The notes: generated by a model not told the origin, from the sequence alone. Shown: positions 17,932 to 26,269, numbered from the stretch's first letter. The stretch is 64,000 nucleotides of DNA from Chitinophaga eiseniae (GCF_900167135.1 NZ_FUWZ01000006.1:248001-312000); one strand, 5' to 3'. Made by a program: numbers and translations.

Positions 17932-18384
17932 ATGGTTCTCGATACAATCAACAACGCCCATCTCTACTACGGCCTGGGCCCCCGTTTTGTAAGGGCTTTT
18001 GAATACCTTGCCACGACGGATTTTCATGCGCTCGAAAAAGGAAAGTATGAAATAGACGGCGACCATCTCTTTGCCATCGTCAATGAATACGATACCGTAG
18101 ATCCATCCGGTGAGCAAATGGAATCACATAAAAAATACATCGATATACAGTATATCGTGAAAGGCGCAGAACTGATCGGTCATGATTTTCTGCAGCAACA
18201 AACACCTTCCAGGGCATACAGCGAAACCGAAGATTACATGCTGTTCGCCGAAAAGCCTGCTTTCTTCACCCGTCTCGATCAGCAGCATTTCGCCATCTTT
18301 TTCCCGACGGACCTGCACATGCCCAATCTCCGGATTGACCAGCCCGCCGCGGTAAAGAAAGTGGTCATCAAGCTGGCCGTTTAA
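17932..18384 (+). CDS. YhcH/YjgK/YiaL family protein (DUF386)
   Basis: A 150-residue cupin-like protein of the YhcH/YiaL family (ALEKGKYEIDGDHLFAIVNEYDT, ESHKKYIDIQYIVKGAELIG, AIFFPTDLHMPNL). The His/Glu set in ESHKKYIDIQ and FPTDLHMP is the expected metal site. Relatives occur in sialic-acid and sugar operons and are thought to act as sugar isomerase or mutarotase-like enzymes; the exact reaction is not settled. It follows glpR on the same strand, with a near-consensus -7 box (TATCTTTA, 17893-17900), so it is probably transcribed on its own. Confidence 0.9.
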   Translation: MVLDTINNAHLYYGLGPRFVRAFEYLATTDFHALEKGKYEIDGDHLFAIVNEYDTVDPSGEQMESHKKYIDIQYIVKGAELIGHDFLQQQTPSRAYSETEDYMLFAEKPAFFTRLDQQHFAIFFPTDLHMPNLRIDQPAAVKKVVIKLAV

Positions 18385-18405
18385 TTATTTCGCGATTTTT
18401 TAATG

Positions 18406-18467
18406 TACGATTTTTTGATTTGGGGAATAAAAATGGCAGCCTCGCCAGCCCAAATCAAAAAATCGTA
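18406..18467. repeat. inverted repeat, copy A of a dispersed family
   Basis: Perfect 19-base arms (18406-18424 and 18449-18467; TACGATTTTTTGATTTGGG) around a 24-base loop, between the convergent YhcH and DUF2809 genes. The arm shares TACGATTTTTTGATTT with the inverted repeat at 54697-54790. It may also act as a terminator. Confidence 0.75.
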
Positions 18468-18472
18468 AATCC

Positions 18473-18868
18473 CTAACGTTCTAAATGAAGCAGGCGCTCC
18501 AGTACAAACCCCAGCGCTGCGGCGATCATGGTCCCCACCAGGTAACACACGCAATCACTCCACAGAAATCCATGCCCCAGTAAAATACCCAGCGGCGTAT
18601 TCCGCAACTTCACCGCCCATTCCGCCTGGTACAACTGTTGCAGTTCAATGGCGATGCACACCAGGTAACTGATCAGGGAAACCTGAAGGAGAGACTTCAC
18701 CGGATACAAAAAGCGAAAACCGAAAAAAATACAGGTAGCGGAAAAAACATCACCGCCATAGGTGCGGATAAGGGAAGGAAAGTACTGTGGGGCCCATCTG
18801 GTGGCTAATCCAAGGGGTATGTTCAACATGATCAGTACAAAATACAGCCAGCGTTTCCTTGCTTTCAT
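18473..18868 (-). CDS. DUF2809 family membrane protein
   Basis: A 131-residue hydrophobic protein with about four membrane segments. It fits the DUF2809 pattern: LGLATRWAPQYFPSLIRTYGGDVFSATCIFFGFRFL early on, then a central ISYLVCIAIELQQLYQ and a final VCYLVGTMIAAALGFVLE helix. No function is established for the family. It stands alone. Confidence 0.8.
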   Translation of the reverse strand: MKARKRWLYFVLIMLNIPLGLATRWAPQYFPSLIRTYGGDVFSATCIFFGFRFLYPVKSLLQVSLISYLVCIAIELQQLYQAEWAVKLRNTPLGILLGHGFLWSDCVCYLVGTMIAAALGFVLERLLHLER

Positions 18869-18947
18869 GGGCTAAAAATACAGGGACAAATATTGCATAA
18901 AAGTTTTATCATTACAAAATAATACGCTTATTACTAATCCCAAATGT

Positions 18948-19607
18948 ATGGCCAGCTGGAAAAAAATAACATTGTTTATCGCTCTGCTGTTAACGGCACT
19001 CATTGGCGGCGCCTTCTATCTCACCGGCATGCCAGTGAAAAAAGCGCTGCAACACCCCCCGGCTGCTGCGCGTGCCGGCGACGTCATCTTTCAGGAATCC
19101 ATGTCAGACCTCAGCACAGCCATTAAAGAGGCCACGCATTCCAAATACAGCCATTGCGGCATTATCCTTCCGAAAGACGGGCAATTGTTCGTCTACGAGG
19201 CCCTGCAACCGGTCCGTTACACTCCTTTGCAGCAATGGATCAACCGTGGCCGGAAAGGGCACTATGTGATCAAGCGGCTGAAAAATGCAGACAGCGTAAT
19301 TACTCAAACGACTGTACAAAAAATGGTAGACGCCGGGAAAAAATACAACGGCAAGAATTACGACTTTTACTTTGGCTGGTCCGATGAACGTATCTACTGT
19401 TCTGAACTGGTCTGGAAAATATATAAAGAGACCACAGGGCTGGAGCTGGGGAAGCTGGAACAGTTGAAGGACTTTGACCTGAAAAGTCCGGCTGTTAAAG
19501 AGCAGATGAAACAGATCTACGGTAACAATATCCCACTGTCGGAACAGATCATCTCCCCGGTAAGTATGTTTAATTCTCCGCTGCTCACCACAGTGGAAGA
19601 AAAATAA
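18948..19607 (+). CDS. YiiX/YebB-like permuted NlpC/P60 cysteine hydrolase
   Basis: A 219-residue protein with an N-terminal signal or anchor helix (residues 6-22), then a circularly permuted papain-like NlpC/P60 fold. Motifs are AGDVIFQ, the catalytic histidine in KYSHCGII, and the catalytic cysteine in ERIYCSELVW. Related proteins hydrolyse amide bonds in cell-wall peptides or lipids; the substrate here is unknown. The start at 18948 (MASWKK) gives the signal helix, while an ATG four bases earlier is in another frame and yields only a short product. It ends face to face with the mla genes, sharing a terminator. Confidence 0.87.
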   Translation: MASWKKITLFIALLLTALIGGAFYLTGMPVKKALQHPPAAARAGDVIFQESMSDLSTAIKEATHSKYSHCGIILPKDGQLFVYEALQPVRYTPLQQWINRGRKGHYVIKRLKNADSVITQTTVQKMVDAGKKYNGKNYDFYFGWSDERIYCSELVWKIYKETTGLELGKLEQLKDFDLKSPAVKEQMKQIYGNNIPLSEQIISPVSMFNSPLLTTVEEK

Positions 19608-19609
19608 AA

Positions 19610-19637
19610 AGGTGCGGGGCTTATTGGCCCTGCACCT
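19610..19637. terminator. intrinsic terminator between convergent genes
   Basis: Arms AGGTGCGGGGC and GCCCTGCACCT (one G-T pair) with a 6-base loop. On the minus strand it is followed by TTTTTATTTTT. The stem overlaps the last codons of mlaD. Confidence 0.75.
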
Positions 19638-20649
19638 GGTTTAAAGCTTTCTCTTTTGCGGCCTGCTCTTTCTTCTCGCGCTTGGCCTGCTTTCTGAAAT
19701 ATCCTCTCAGCAGGAAGTTGTGCTTCAACGCTTCCATATTCTGATCGAGTTTAGAGGAACTGGATTCCAGGTTCGTGATAATTTTCTTCAGGGCTGCGGC
19801 AGACTCCTGGTCGTGTAATAAAACGCCGGCAGGGGACTGGTCGCTGGTGAGGTTCTCACTCACAGACGCGCTGGCTTTTTTCAGGTCAGCTACCATGCCG
19901 TTGGCTTTCTGCGCGGCTTCCTCCATCTCGGTAACGGTGGAACGCAGCCGGCTGAACACAACGGTGTCGGTAATCAGGTTATTGGTCAGGGAGCCTTTGG
20001 ACTGTAGCTTGGAGGCATAATCCGCCAGGCGGTCTGTCAGTCGCTGTGTATTGGCGGCGGTAGCCTTCAGGTTGTTCAGCGTAGCCTGTATATTGGTATA
20101 GGCGGAATCATCTTTCAGCAGTTTACCGATGGTGCCCTGGCCTTCCGCAATATTTTTGGTAATGGTTTTCAGGTTACCGGTGATTTCTACCAGGTTCTCG
20201 TTGTTGACCTGCAGTGTTGCCATAATGTTGTCAGGGCTTAGCGCCGCTTCGGCTACGATCACATCGCCATTTTCTACGGCCGGCGTGGTTTCGGTACCGC
20301 CGAACAGCACCACGATCTTGTTGCCCACCAGCCCGTCGGAGCCTACTTTGGCTTTTACATCTTTGTGGATAAACTGCCGGGAGCTTTTTTCTATGTTCAT
20401 GATCACTTCAATCACGTTGTGTTGCACAAACGTGATCTTTTTAACGGTGCCTACTTTCACGCCGGAATACCAGACGTTGTTTCCGGCTGCCAGGCCGTTG
20501 ATGTCGTGAAACATGGCTTTAACACGAATGGAGGAAACAAAAGCTTTGCGCTGTCCGCCGAGGAACAGAATACCTACAGTAAAAATGATCAGTCCAACAA
20601 AAATGAAGATACCAACTATTACTGTTCGTTTGTTGCTTTCTTTAATCAT
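19621..20649 (-). CDS. mlaD: MlaD family (MCE domain) lipid-transport protein
   Basis: A 342-residue periplasmic substrate-binding component of a Mla-type phospholipid transporter. One N-terminal membrane anchor (about residues 8-30, IVGIFIFVGLIIFTVGILF) precedes an MCE domain (about 38-118, INGLAAGNNVWYSGVKVGTVKKI). A long coiled-coil-rich tail follows, then a basic C-terminus. It is longer than E. coli MlaD (about 180), as is common in Bacteroidota, where the tail may form a tube or tether. It starts 3 bases after mlaF ends; no mlaB or mlaC follows. Confidence 0.9.
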   Translation of the reverse strand: MIKESNKRTVIVGIFIFVGLIIFTVGILFLGGQRKAFVSSIRVKAMFHDINGLAAGNNVWYSGVKVGTVKKITFVQHNVIEVIMNIEKSSRQFIHKDVKAKVGSDGLVGNKIVVLFGGTETTPAVENGDVIVAEAALSPDNIMATLQVNNENLVEITGNLKTITKNIAEGQGTIGKLLKDDSAYTNIQATLNNLKATAANTQRLTDRLADYASKLQSKGSLTNNLITDTVVFSRLRSTVTEMEEAAQKANGMVADLKKASASVSENLTSDQSPAGVLLHDQESAAALKKIITNLESSSSKLDQNMEALKHNFLLRGYFRKQAKREKKEQAAKEKALNQVQGQ

Positions 20650-20652
20650 AGC

Positions 20653-21426
20653 TTACTGTATGAAATTGTATTGATAAAAACTTTGGATGAGTTCATTTTC
20701 TTTCTGGAACACCTCGTCGAAGGAGCCCTGTGCCACAAATTGTCCTTCCTGCATTACCGCAATGCTGTCGCCTGTTTCCTTGGCGCAGGTCAGGTCATGG
20801 GTAATGATGATGGAACTGGTATTGAACCGTCGTTGCACTTCATTGATGAGGTTATTGATCTCAATGCAGGTGATGGGGTCCAGTCCGGCCGTTGGTTCGT
20901 CATACAGCATGATCTGCGGTTTCAGGATCAGCGTACGGGCGATACCGATACGTTTACGCTGGCCGCCTGAGAGTTCCGCGGGCAACTGGTTAATGGCCTG
21001 TGAAAGCCCCACGGCGTCCAGTACGATGTCTACCATGCGGCGCACCTGATCGTTGCTGATATGTTTATTGTTGCGGCGAAGGGGAAAGGCAAGGTTCTCG
21101 CCAACGGTCATACTGTCGTACAGCGCGGCGCTCTGAAAGGAGAAGCCCACCTGCATCCGCAGTTCACGGAGATCTGCTTCGGTCAGGGAACTGATATCTT
21201 TCCCCAGTACGTTCACGGTGCCGGAATCGGGATACAGCAGCCCGACGATGATCTTGATCAATACAGATTTGCCGGTGCCGGAGCGCCCCAGTACCACTAC
21301 GTTTTCGCCTTTGTGAACGTCTAAGTTAATACCTCGCAATACATGATTTGAACCGAAGGACTTGTAGAGGTCCCTGATCGAAATCACGACGTCGTTCATG
21401 TCTATTTCCGGGTTACGTTGTTTCAT
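20653..21426 (-). CDS. mlaF: MlaF-type ABC transporter ATP-binding protein
   Basis: A 257-residue ATPase of the phospholipid-transport ABC family. Walker A GRSGTGKS is near residue 50, followed by signature LSGGQRKR, Walker B IMLYDEPTAGLDP and the H-loop ITHDL. The DEPTAGLDPITCIEIN wording is typical of MlaF. The coding region abuts mlaE with no gap (21426/21427), indicating translational coupling. It energises lipid movement between membranes with MlaE and MlaD. Confidence 0.94.
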   Translation of the reverse strand: MKQRNPEIDMNDVVISIRDLYKSFGSNHVLRGINLDVHKGENVVVLGRSGTGKSVLIKIIVGLLYPDSGTVNVLGKDISSLTEADLRELRMQVGFSFQSAALYDSMTVGENLAFPLRRNNKHISNDQVRRMVDIVLDAVGLSQAINQLPAELSGGQRKRIGIARTLILKPQIMLYDEPTAGLDPITCIEINNLINEVQRRFNTSSIIITHDLTCAKETGDSIAVMQEGQFVAQGSFDEVFQKENELIQSFYQYNFIQ

Positions 21427-22221
21427 CTACCTGATTGAATTTACTACCTGAACAATGATTACTTCTTCTATAAAAATCAGGAACATGGAGATCACCACGG
21501 AGGTATTGGCGGCTTTACCCACGCCCTGCGTACCCTGAGAGGCGTTGTATCCCTGGTAACAGCTCACGATGCCGATCGTAAAACCATAGGCCATCGCTTT
21601 AAAGGTAGAAGCGAACAGGTCCAGGAAAGTAATATCGCTGAACGCCTTCAGGAAAAAGAAGGTCATGCTGGTCTGTTCGTTCATGTGTACATCAAGATAA
21701 GAACCCATCAGGCCTACGAGGGCCGTATATGCCATTAGTATCGGCAGGCAGACGGTGGTGGCCAGTACACGGGTTACCACCAGGTATTTGAACGGATTAA
21801 TGGCAGATACTTCCATGGCATCTATCTGTTCGGTTACCCGCATAGATCCAAGTTCCGCACCAATACTGGAGCCAACTTTACCGGCGCAGATCAATGCGGT
21901 TACCAGCGGGGCCAGCGCCCTGACAACAGCGATCGCTATCAGCGACGGAAGCCAGGAGGTGGCGCCAAACTCTGACAAGGATGGCCTTGACTGTTTAGTG
22001 AATACCAATCCGGTAATGAATCCCGTTAAACTGATGAGAGCCAGCGATTTGTAACCGACCATATAACATTGCCGTATGAATTCCCGGGTTTCAAAAGGGA
22101 ACCTGAAAAGTTCCCGGAAGAACCGGGCTACGAAAAGGAAGGTGGTATGTACGCTGACGAAAAAACGATCAACTCCGGGTGATATGACTGGTTTTTCTGG
22201 TTGTCCGTTGCTGGAATCCAT
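21427..22221 (-). CDS. mlaE: MlaE-type ABC transporter permease
   Basis: A 264-residue inner-membrane permease with about five membrane segments and the MlaE family core (FTKQSRPSLSEFGATSWLPS, then RALAPLVTALICAGKVGSSIGAELGSMRVTEQIDAMEV). It is the first gene of the mlaE-mlaF-mlaD operon that keeps outer-membrane lipid asymmetry or moves phospholipids. Confidence 0.94.
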   Translation of the reverse strand: MDSSNGQPEKPVISPGVDRFFVSVHTTFLFVARFFRELFRFPFETREFIRQCYMVGYKSLALISLTGFITGLVFTKQSRPSLSEFGATSWLPSLIAIAVVRALAPLVTALICAGKVGSSIGAELGSMRVTEQIDAMEVSAINPFKYLVVTRVLATTVCLPILMAYTALVGLMGSYLDVHMNEQTSMTFFFLKAFSDITFLDLFASTFKAMAYGFTIGIVSCYQGYNASQGTQGVGKAANTSVVISMFLIFIEEVIIVQVVNSIR

Positions 22222-22475
22222 TTGCCGATTTTTAACTAAATAAAACTAAATCAGAGCCCAATAATATTACAAAAAACGGTCTTTTTTGTTATTCGAAACA
22301 CAACTTAATACACATATTTTCAGGCCCATAGCGTGTTAAGCGGACGGAAACGGCAGTGGGGAAGGGCAGAAGGGGTAACGGGCAGCGTTATACGTTTGGG
22401 GATTTTTTTCCGCTATTTGCCGGAAAGAAGCAGCAGCGGTCAACCACAATGGCTCGATTGACCGCCGTGCCGATA

Positions 22476-22961
22476 CTAATGGTGGTAATGGTAAAAGACA
22501 TCATCTACTTTCATTCTGGGGAAAGTGGGCGGCAGCTGGTCAGGGGTAACTTCATCAAACCCTTTTTTCTCATAAAAGCGGCGGGCGGCATGGAGAAAGT
22601 TCACCGTGCCCAGGTAGATGTCGTGAATGCCCCGCGTGGCGGCGTAATTCAGCAGGGTGTCCAGCAATGCGGTGGCGATGCCATGCTCCTTGCCTCTGTA
22701 TTCCTGCCGGACAAACATCTTCCGGAGCGCGCCTCCGTCGGGCGCATAGGCGATGAGCGCAATGGTACCCACCAGCCGGTCGCCGTCAAAAGCGCCCCAG
22801 AAGCCACCACCGGTCTGGTGGTAGTATTGCTCGATGTCCAGCAGGTCCTGCTGCTGCGACAGGTTTACCTGCACGTTAAACTCCTGCTGTTGTATCGGCA
22901 GTATCAGATTGATTACTTCCTCCGAATAATCATTGCCAATCGGTTTATAGGTAATTGCCAT
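22476..22961 (-). CDS. GNAT family N-acetyltransferase
   Basis: A 161-residue acetyltransferase with the acetyl-CoA loop in VRQEYRGKEHGIATALLD (R/Q-x-x-G-x-A pattern) and the usual C-terminal GFDEVTPDQLP strand. The substrate is unknown. Homologous GNAT domains are often fused behind a MarR-type HTH; here the MarR gene is separate and upstream (23191-23682). A TATCTTTG promoter box and an 18-base palindrome lie just upstream. An in-frame ATG at 22985 would overlap that promoter, so MAITYKPIGND at 22961 is chosen. Confidence 0.9.
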   Translation of the reverse strand: MAITYKPIGNDYSEEVINLILPIQQQEFNVQVNLSQQQDLLDIEQYYHQTGGGFWGAFDGDRLVGTIALIAYAPDGGALRKMFVRQEYRGKEHGIATALLDTLLNYAATRGIHDIYLGTVNFLHAARRFYEKKGFDEVTPDQLPPTFPRMKVDDVFYHYHH

Positions 22962-22982
22962 GTGATTATTATTTATTTCCCA

Positions 22983-23006
22983 CAAAGATATGTAGTTGAC
23001 TACATA
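22983..23006 (-). promoter_or_regulatory. GNAT promoter with overlapping palindromic operator
   Basis: On the minus strand TATCTTTG (22983-22990) matches the -7 element exactly. It overlaps the perfect palindrome TATGTAGTTGACTACATA (22989-23006). The site lies where a repressor would block transcription; the MarR gene next door is the obvious candidate. Confidence 0.7.
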
Positions 23007-23190
23007 AATAGAAAAAAATTTGAAAAATGGCTTGGAAAGTGACTTATTATGGTATATGCGTGTCGGAAGGGTCGGGAAAGTTGTTGTCCCGGATGGTGCA
23101 GGGTCATGGAGAGGCTGCGGAAAGTAAACGTAAAGACATGGGATCTTTCAGGGGAGGCAGAGGTGATGTAAAGAAAAAGCCGCCAAGGTT

Positions 23191-23682
23191 TCAGTCCCGG
23201 GACTTTTGCTGATGGATCTCTTCCGCTCTTTCAAAAAAGCTCTTCTCCCGGAACCGGGCTTCCACTTCATTGATAGCGTTCATAATATTATTGGACGAAT
23301 TGGTCAGATCAGTGAGGGCGGCGGTGATCAGGTCCCATATGGGTTTCATTTCCGTCACCAGTTGCTGGCCTTTTTCGGTCAGACTGATCATTCTTTTGCG
23401 GGTATCTGTTTTGTCTTTCCGGGAGCGCACCAGTTTTTTGGCTTCCAGCTCTTTGAGCAGGCTGATGGTAGAGGGGTGGGTATAGCCGATCTCATGTGCA
23501 ATTTCCACCACACTCAGGGTTTCATTGGCGGCCAGGCTGTATACCACGGGAAACCATTTAGGCTCAAAGTCAATGCCGTAGGCCTTGTAAATCTGCTGTC
23601 CGTCTTTGCGCAGCAACTCGCCCAGGCGTTGCAGGCGCGTGGAGATGGCCAAAATACCAGATTGATCGATCGCATTAATCAT
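23191..23682 (-). CDS. MarR family winged-helix regulator
   Basis: A 163-residue regulator with a MarR winged helix (LSVVEIAHEIGYTHPSTISLLKELEAKKLVRS, then KDKTDTRKRMISLTEKGQQL). The N-terminal part with YGIDFEPKWFPVVYSL is the form usually found fused to a GNAT domain, and the GNAT gene lies just downstream on the same strand. About 230 bases and a separate promoter lie between them. It probably represses the GNAT gene and perhaps itself. Confidence 0.9.
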   Translation of the reverse strand: MINAIDQSGILAISTRLQRLGELLRKDGQQIYKAYGIDFEPKWFPVVYSLAANETLSVVEIAHEIGYTHPSTISLLKELEAKKLVRSRKDKTDTRKRMISLTEKGQQLVTEMKPIWDLITAALTDLTNSSNNIMNAINEVEARFREKSFFERAEEIHQQKSRD

Positions 23683-23705
23683 ACAGCGAAAATAAGCACA
23701 CGCTT

Positions 23706-24479
23706 TTAAATGGCCGCGGATTCTTGTTGCAGGTGAAAGCGGAAAGCCCGGGAACCATCGCGGGCAGTGACGATCGTCAGTTGCAGCGGCTGTCCCGGAC
23801 CTGCCGGTAGCGCCTCCATACTATAGAATGCATGTGCCCCGATGCGGTACCAGGTATACGTGCGGTCATTCATAACACCCTGCAGCTGCTCGGTGACGAT
23901 ACCCCTGATGAGTGCCCGGTGGGTGATGCTTTTCAGGTAGTGCCGGTATCTTCTGACCATAAAGCACAAACCAGCGCCTACCACGATGGCAGGGGGCGTC
24001 CAGCCCAGCAGTACGGCGGGCGTGCTGAAATGGTCCGGCATACCGATCACGTAAAACAGTACAGAAAGAATAATTGCAAAGACCAGCGCAACCAGCGCGG
24101 TGTCTTTCAGCAACGAAGAACGGGCGGCCGTGAGCATCGGCTGCTCCTGCAAAATGGCGGGATGGGCCTCGTACCACACGTCGGGCAACAGCCAGGTGCG
24201 TTCGCCGCTACGGACGGTTTCCAGTCGTACCGGCTGATGTACCAGTCCTGTTGCCAGTGTCAACTGCGGCAGTGCAGCAGTACCATTGACAGGCAACAAC
24301 GGGAAGGCCTGTACGAATTGGCCATCTTCAAAATAATAACGGAGGGTATGGTTTTCGGCGAGTTCCAATCTCACCAGATGCCCGCTACAGACAGTCTTTT
24401 CATACGTGCCCGGGATAATCTCCAGTTCTTTCAGCAGTTGAGCGTCGGCAGCAGACAACGGAACTTGTTTCTGTTGCAT
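23706..24479 (-). CDS. hypothetical membrane protein
   Basis: A 257-residue protein I do not recognise. The first 140 residues are soluble and beta-rich (LEIIPGTYEKTVCSGHLVRL..NHTLRYYFEDGQ). Two membrane segments follow (ALVALVFAIILSVLFYVIGM and VLLGWTPPAIVVGAGLCFMV). A C-terminal soluble part has ITHRALIRGIVTEQLQGVM and ends in GSRAFRFHLQQESAAI. The repeated short beta phrases suggest two similar small domains, but that is only an impression. The frame runs to 24539; MQQKQVPLS at 24479 is a more natural start than the upstream basic leader. Confidence 0.6.
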   Translation of the reverse strand: MQQKQVPLSAADAQLLKELEIIPGTYEKTVCSGHLVRLELAENHTLRYYFEDGQFVQAFPLLPVNGTAALPQLTLATGLVHQPVRLETVRSGERTWLLPDVWYEAHPAILQEQPMLTAARSSLLKDTALVALVFAIILSVLFYVIGMPDHFSTPAVLLGWTPPAIVVGAGLCFMVRRYRHYLKSITHRALIRGIVTEQLQGVMNDRTYTWYRIGAHAFYSMEALPAGPGQPLQLTIVTARDGSRAFRFHLQQESAAI

Positions 24480-24648
24480 CTGTTCATTGGAAGCGTTAGG
24501 TGGACAAATAGGATTTCTACGCTTTTGTAATAACAACAAAATACGTAAAAATATTATGAATTATAGGTCTGCAGGCCAGGTTATTTTTATAACAAGGACA
24601 GTTGGAGAATATTATGGCTATAACGCTGCTGGCTGTACGCTTTTTCCA

Positions 24649-25095
24649 TCAGCACTTCAGCGCCGGTTTAAGCCGGTATAACAAAGGGGTAACCGCATCT
24701 TTTAATTCCTGGACTTCAGCGGGCGTAACCCCCAGGCTGTCTGCCAGGCGAAGCGGTATTTGCGCTGCCTGCTGTTCCAGGGCTACGCCTTGCGGGGTCA
24801 GCTGAATGTTGACCACCCGTTCATCTTCCTTACTGCGTACCCGTTTAATCAGCTTCTTGGCCTCCAACCGCTTCAGTAGCGGTGTTAAAGTGCCGGAATC
24901 GAGCATCAGCGTTTCTCCCAGGGTCTTCACATTCATAGACTGATGCTCCCATAGCAGCAGCATCACCAGATATTGCGGATAGGTGAGGTCCAGCTCGCCC
25001 AGCAATGGCTGATAGTGGGAGGTGATCAGTCGCGATAAGGCATATATCGGAAAACAAAGTTGATGGGAGAATTTGAGCTGTTTCAATGTTCGCAA
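24649..25095 (-). CDS. ohrR: OhrR-type peroxide-sensing MarR family repressor
   Basis: A 148-residue MarR protein with the OhrR sensing cysteine near the N-terminus (C14 in LCFPIYALSR) and downstream tyrosines of the reactive-Cys pocket (YQPLL, YPQYLVML). The winged helix is MNVKTLGETLMLDSGTLTPLLKRLEAKKLI. OhrR is released from DNA when the cysteine is oxidised by organic hydroperoxide. A second cysteine is the very last residue (C148) and could form a disulfide with C14 of the partner subunit, which is an inference. It is the third gene of the ohr-pfpI-ohrR operon, 15 bases after the amidotransferase-like gene. Confidence 0.93.
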   Translation of the reverse strand: MRTLKQLKFSHQLCFPIYALSRLITSHYQPLLGELDLTYPQYLVMLLLWEHQSMNVKTLGETLMLDSGTLTPLLKRLEAKKLIKRVRSKEDERVVNIQLTPQGVALEQQAAQIPLRLADSLGVTPAEVQELKDAVTPLLYRLKPALKC

Positions 25096-25110
25096 TTTAA
25101 CAACACAAAA

Positions 25111-25788
25111 CTACGCCAATGTTTCCAGTAAAATACGGGCCACTTCTTCGGAGGATGCCGGGTTCTGACCGGTAATCAGCAGTCCGTCCCGGATAGCATA
25201 GGAATGCCAGTCCTTCTCTTTGCTGTAAATACCTCCGTTCTTTTTCAGTTCATCTTCTACAAGGAACGGTACAACCTTCGTCAGCTGCACGGCCTCTTCT
25301 TCCGTATTGCTGAATCCTGTTACTTCTTTACCTTTTACCAGCGGCTCGCCGTTGGGTGCTTTCACCTTGTTTAACACGCCCGGTGCATGACAAACGAAGG
25401 CCACAGGTTTGTTCTGTTTGTAAAAAGTCTCAATCAGCGCAATGGATACAGGATCGCTGGCAAGGTCCCATAGTGGACCGTGGCCGCCGGGATAAAAGAC
25501 CGCGTCATAGTCATCTGCAGCCACTTCATTGAGTTTGGCGGTGTGCGCCAGTTTGTCCTGCAACGCTTTGTCGCCGTTGAATCGTTGCGTGGCCGGCGTC
25601 TGGAAATCCGGCAGCGCGCTTTTCGGATCAATAGGCGGCTGTCCGCCTTTGGGCGATGCAATGGTCACCTCAGCGCCGGCATCGGCCAGCGCATAATAAG
25701 GCGCGGCAAATTCTTCTATCCAGAAACCTGTCTTCTCCCCGGTATTACCCAATGTATCATGGGAGGTAAGTACAATTAATACTTTCAT
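25111..25788 (-). CDS. DJ-1/PfpI (HchA-like) type 1 glutamine amidotransferase domain protein
   Basis: A 225-residue single-domain protein with the nucleophile-elbow cysteine in VAFVCHAPGVLN and the acidic partner in the FYPGGHGPLWDLA strand. ALADAGAEVTIASPKGG and the C-terminal GLLITGQNPASSEEVA are typical of HchA/DJ-1-like proteins. Members act as glyoxalase III, deglycase or stress chaperones; which applies here is not decided by sequence. Its place between ohr and ohrR ties it to oxidative or carbonyl stress. Confidence 0.92.
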   Translation of the reverse strand: MKVLIVLTSHDTLGNTGEKTGFWIEEFAAPYYALADAGAEVTIASPKGGQPPIDPKSALPDFQTPATQRFNGDKALQDKLAHTAKLNEVAADDYDAVFYPGGHGPLWDLASDPVSIALIETFYKQNKPVAFVCHAPGVLNKVKAPNGEPLVKGKEVTGFSNTEEEAVQLTKVVPFLVEDELKKNGGIYSKEKDWHSYAIRDGLLITGQNPASSEEVARILLETLA

Positions 25789-25798
25789 AAAAAACAGT

Positions 25799-26224
25799 TT
25801 AAATCACTTCAAGGTCAACGGTAATATTACCACGGGTAGCCAGTGAATAAGGACATACCTGGTGCGCTTTTTCCACCAGCTCCTGCGCCACCTGCCGGTC
25901 TGTTCCCGGAATGTGCGCCTGTAGCTTAACAGATAACCCATAACCGCCTGTATTGTTCTTGCCAAGGCTAACTTCTGCTGTGACGCTGGTCGTACCGGTC
26001 TGTATCCGCTGTGTCCGTATGACCAGGTTCAGCGCGCTGTCAAAACAGGCGGCGTAACCGGCGGCAAAAAGCTGCTCGGGGTTGGTGTAGGCGCCACCAT
26101 GGCCGCCCATGGCCGTAGGCATCCTTACTTCGAGGTCCAGTATGCCGTCGTTGGTGCTGACATGCCCGTTTCTGCCGCCAGTGGCAGTGGCTTGCGCCGT
26201 ATAAATGGCTTCTGTGATGATCAT
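25799..26224 (-). CDS. ohr: organic hydroperoxide resistance protein (Ohr/OsmC family)
   Basis: A 141-residue thiol peroxidase that reduces organic hydroperoxides. Both catalytic cysteines are present: one in GYAACFDSALNL and one in HQVCPYSLATRGNI. Length and the GGHGGAYTNPEQLFAAGYAA segment fit Ohr well. It is the first gene of the operon, directly behind a 20-base perfect palindrome that matches known OhrR operators. Confidence 0.96.
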   Translation of the reverse strand: MIITEAIYTAQATATGGRNGHVSTNDGILDLEVRMPTAMGGHGGAYTNPEQLFAAGYAACFDSALNLVIRTQRIQTGTTSVTAEVSLGKNNTGGYGLSVKLQAHIPGTDRQVAQELVEKAHQVCPYSLATRGNITVDLEVI

Positions 26225-26249
26225 TTTATTTTATTTTAGTAGTGTAAAA

Positions 26250-26269
26250 TTAAATTGTATACAATTTAA
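26250..26269. promoter_or_regulatory. OhrR operator
   Basis: A perfect 20-base palindrome, TTAAATTGTATACAATTTAA, 26 bases upstream of ohr. OhrR operators in other bacteria carry the same TACAATT/AATTGTA halves. It overlaps a plausible minus-strand promoter: TTTG at 26273-26276, a 20-base gap, then TAATTTTA (26245-26252, 7 of 8). Confidence 0.82.

Noticed and set aside
22222..22475. Possible small RNA or gene in the 254-base gap after mlaE
   Set aside because: No promoter pair, hairpin with T-run, or coding frame stands out.
23027..23212. 61-codon plus-strand frame between the GNAT and MarR genes
   Set aside because: Basic, low-complexity product with no family features; it runs into the 3' end of the MarR gene. 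Translation is possible but unsupported.
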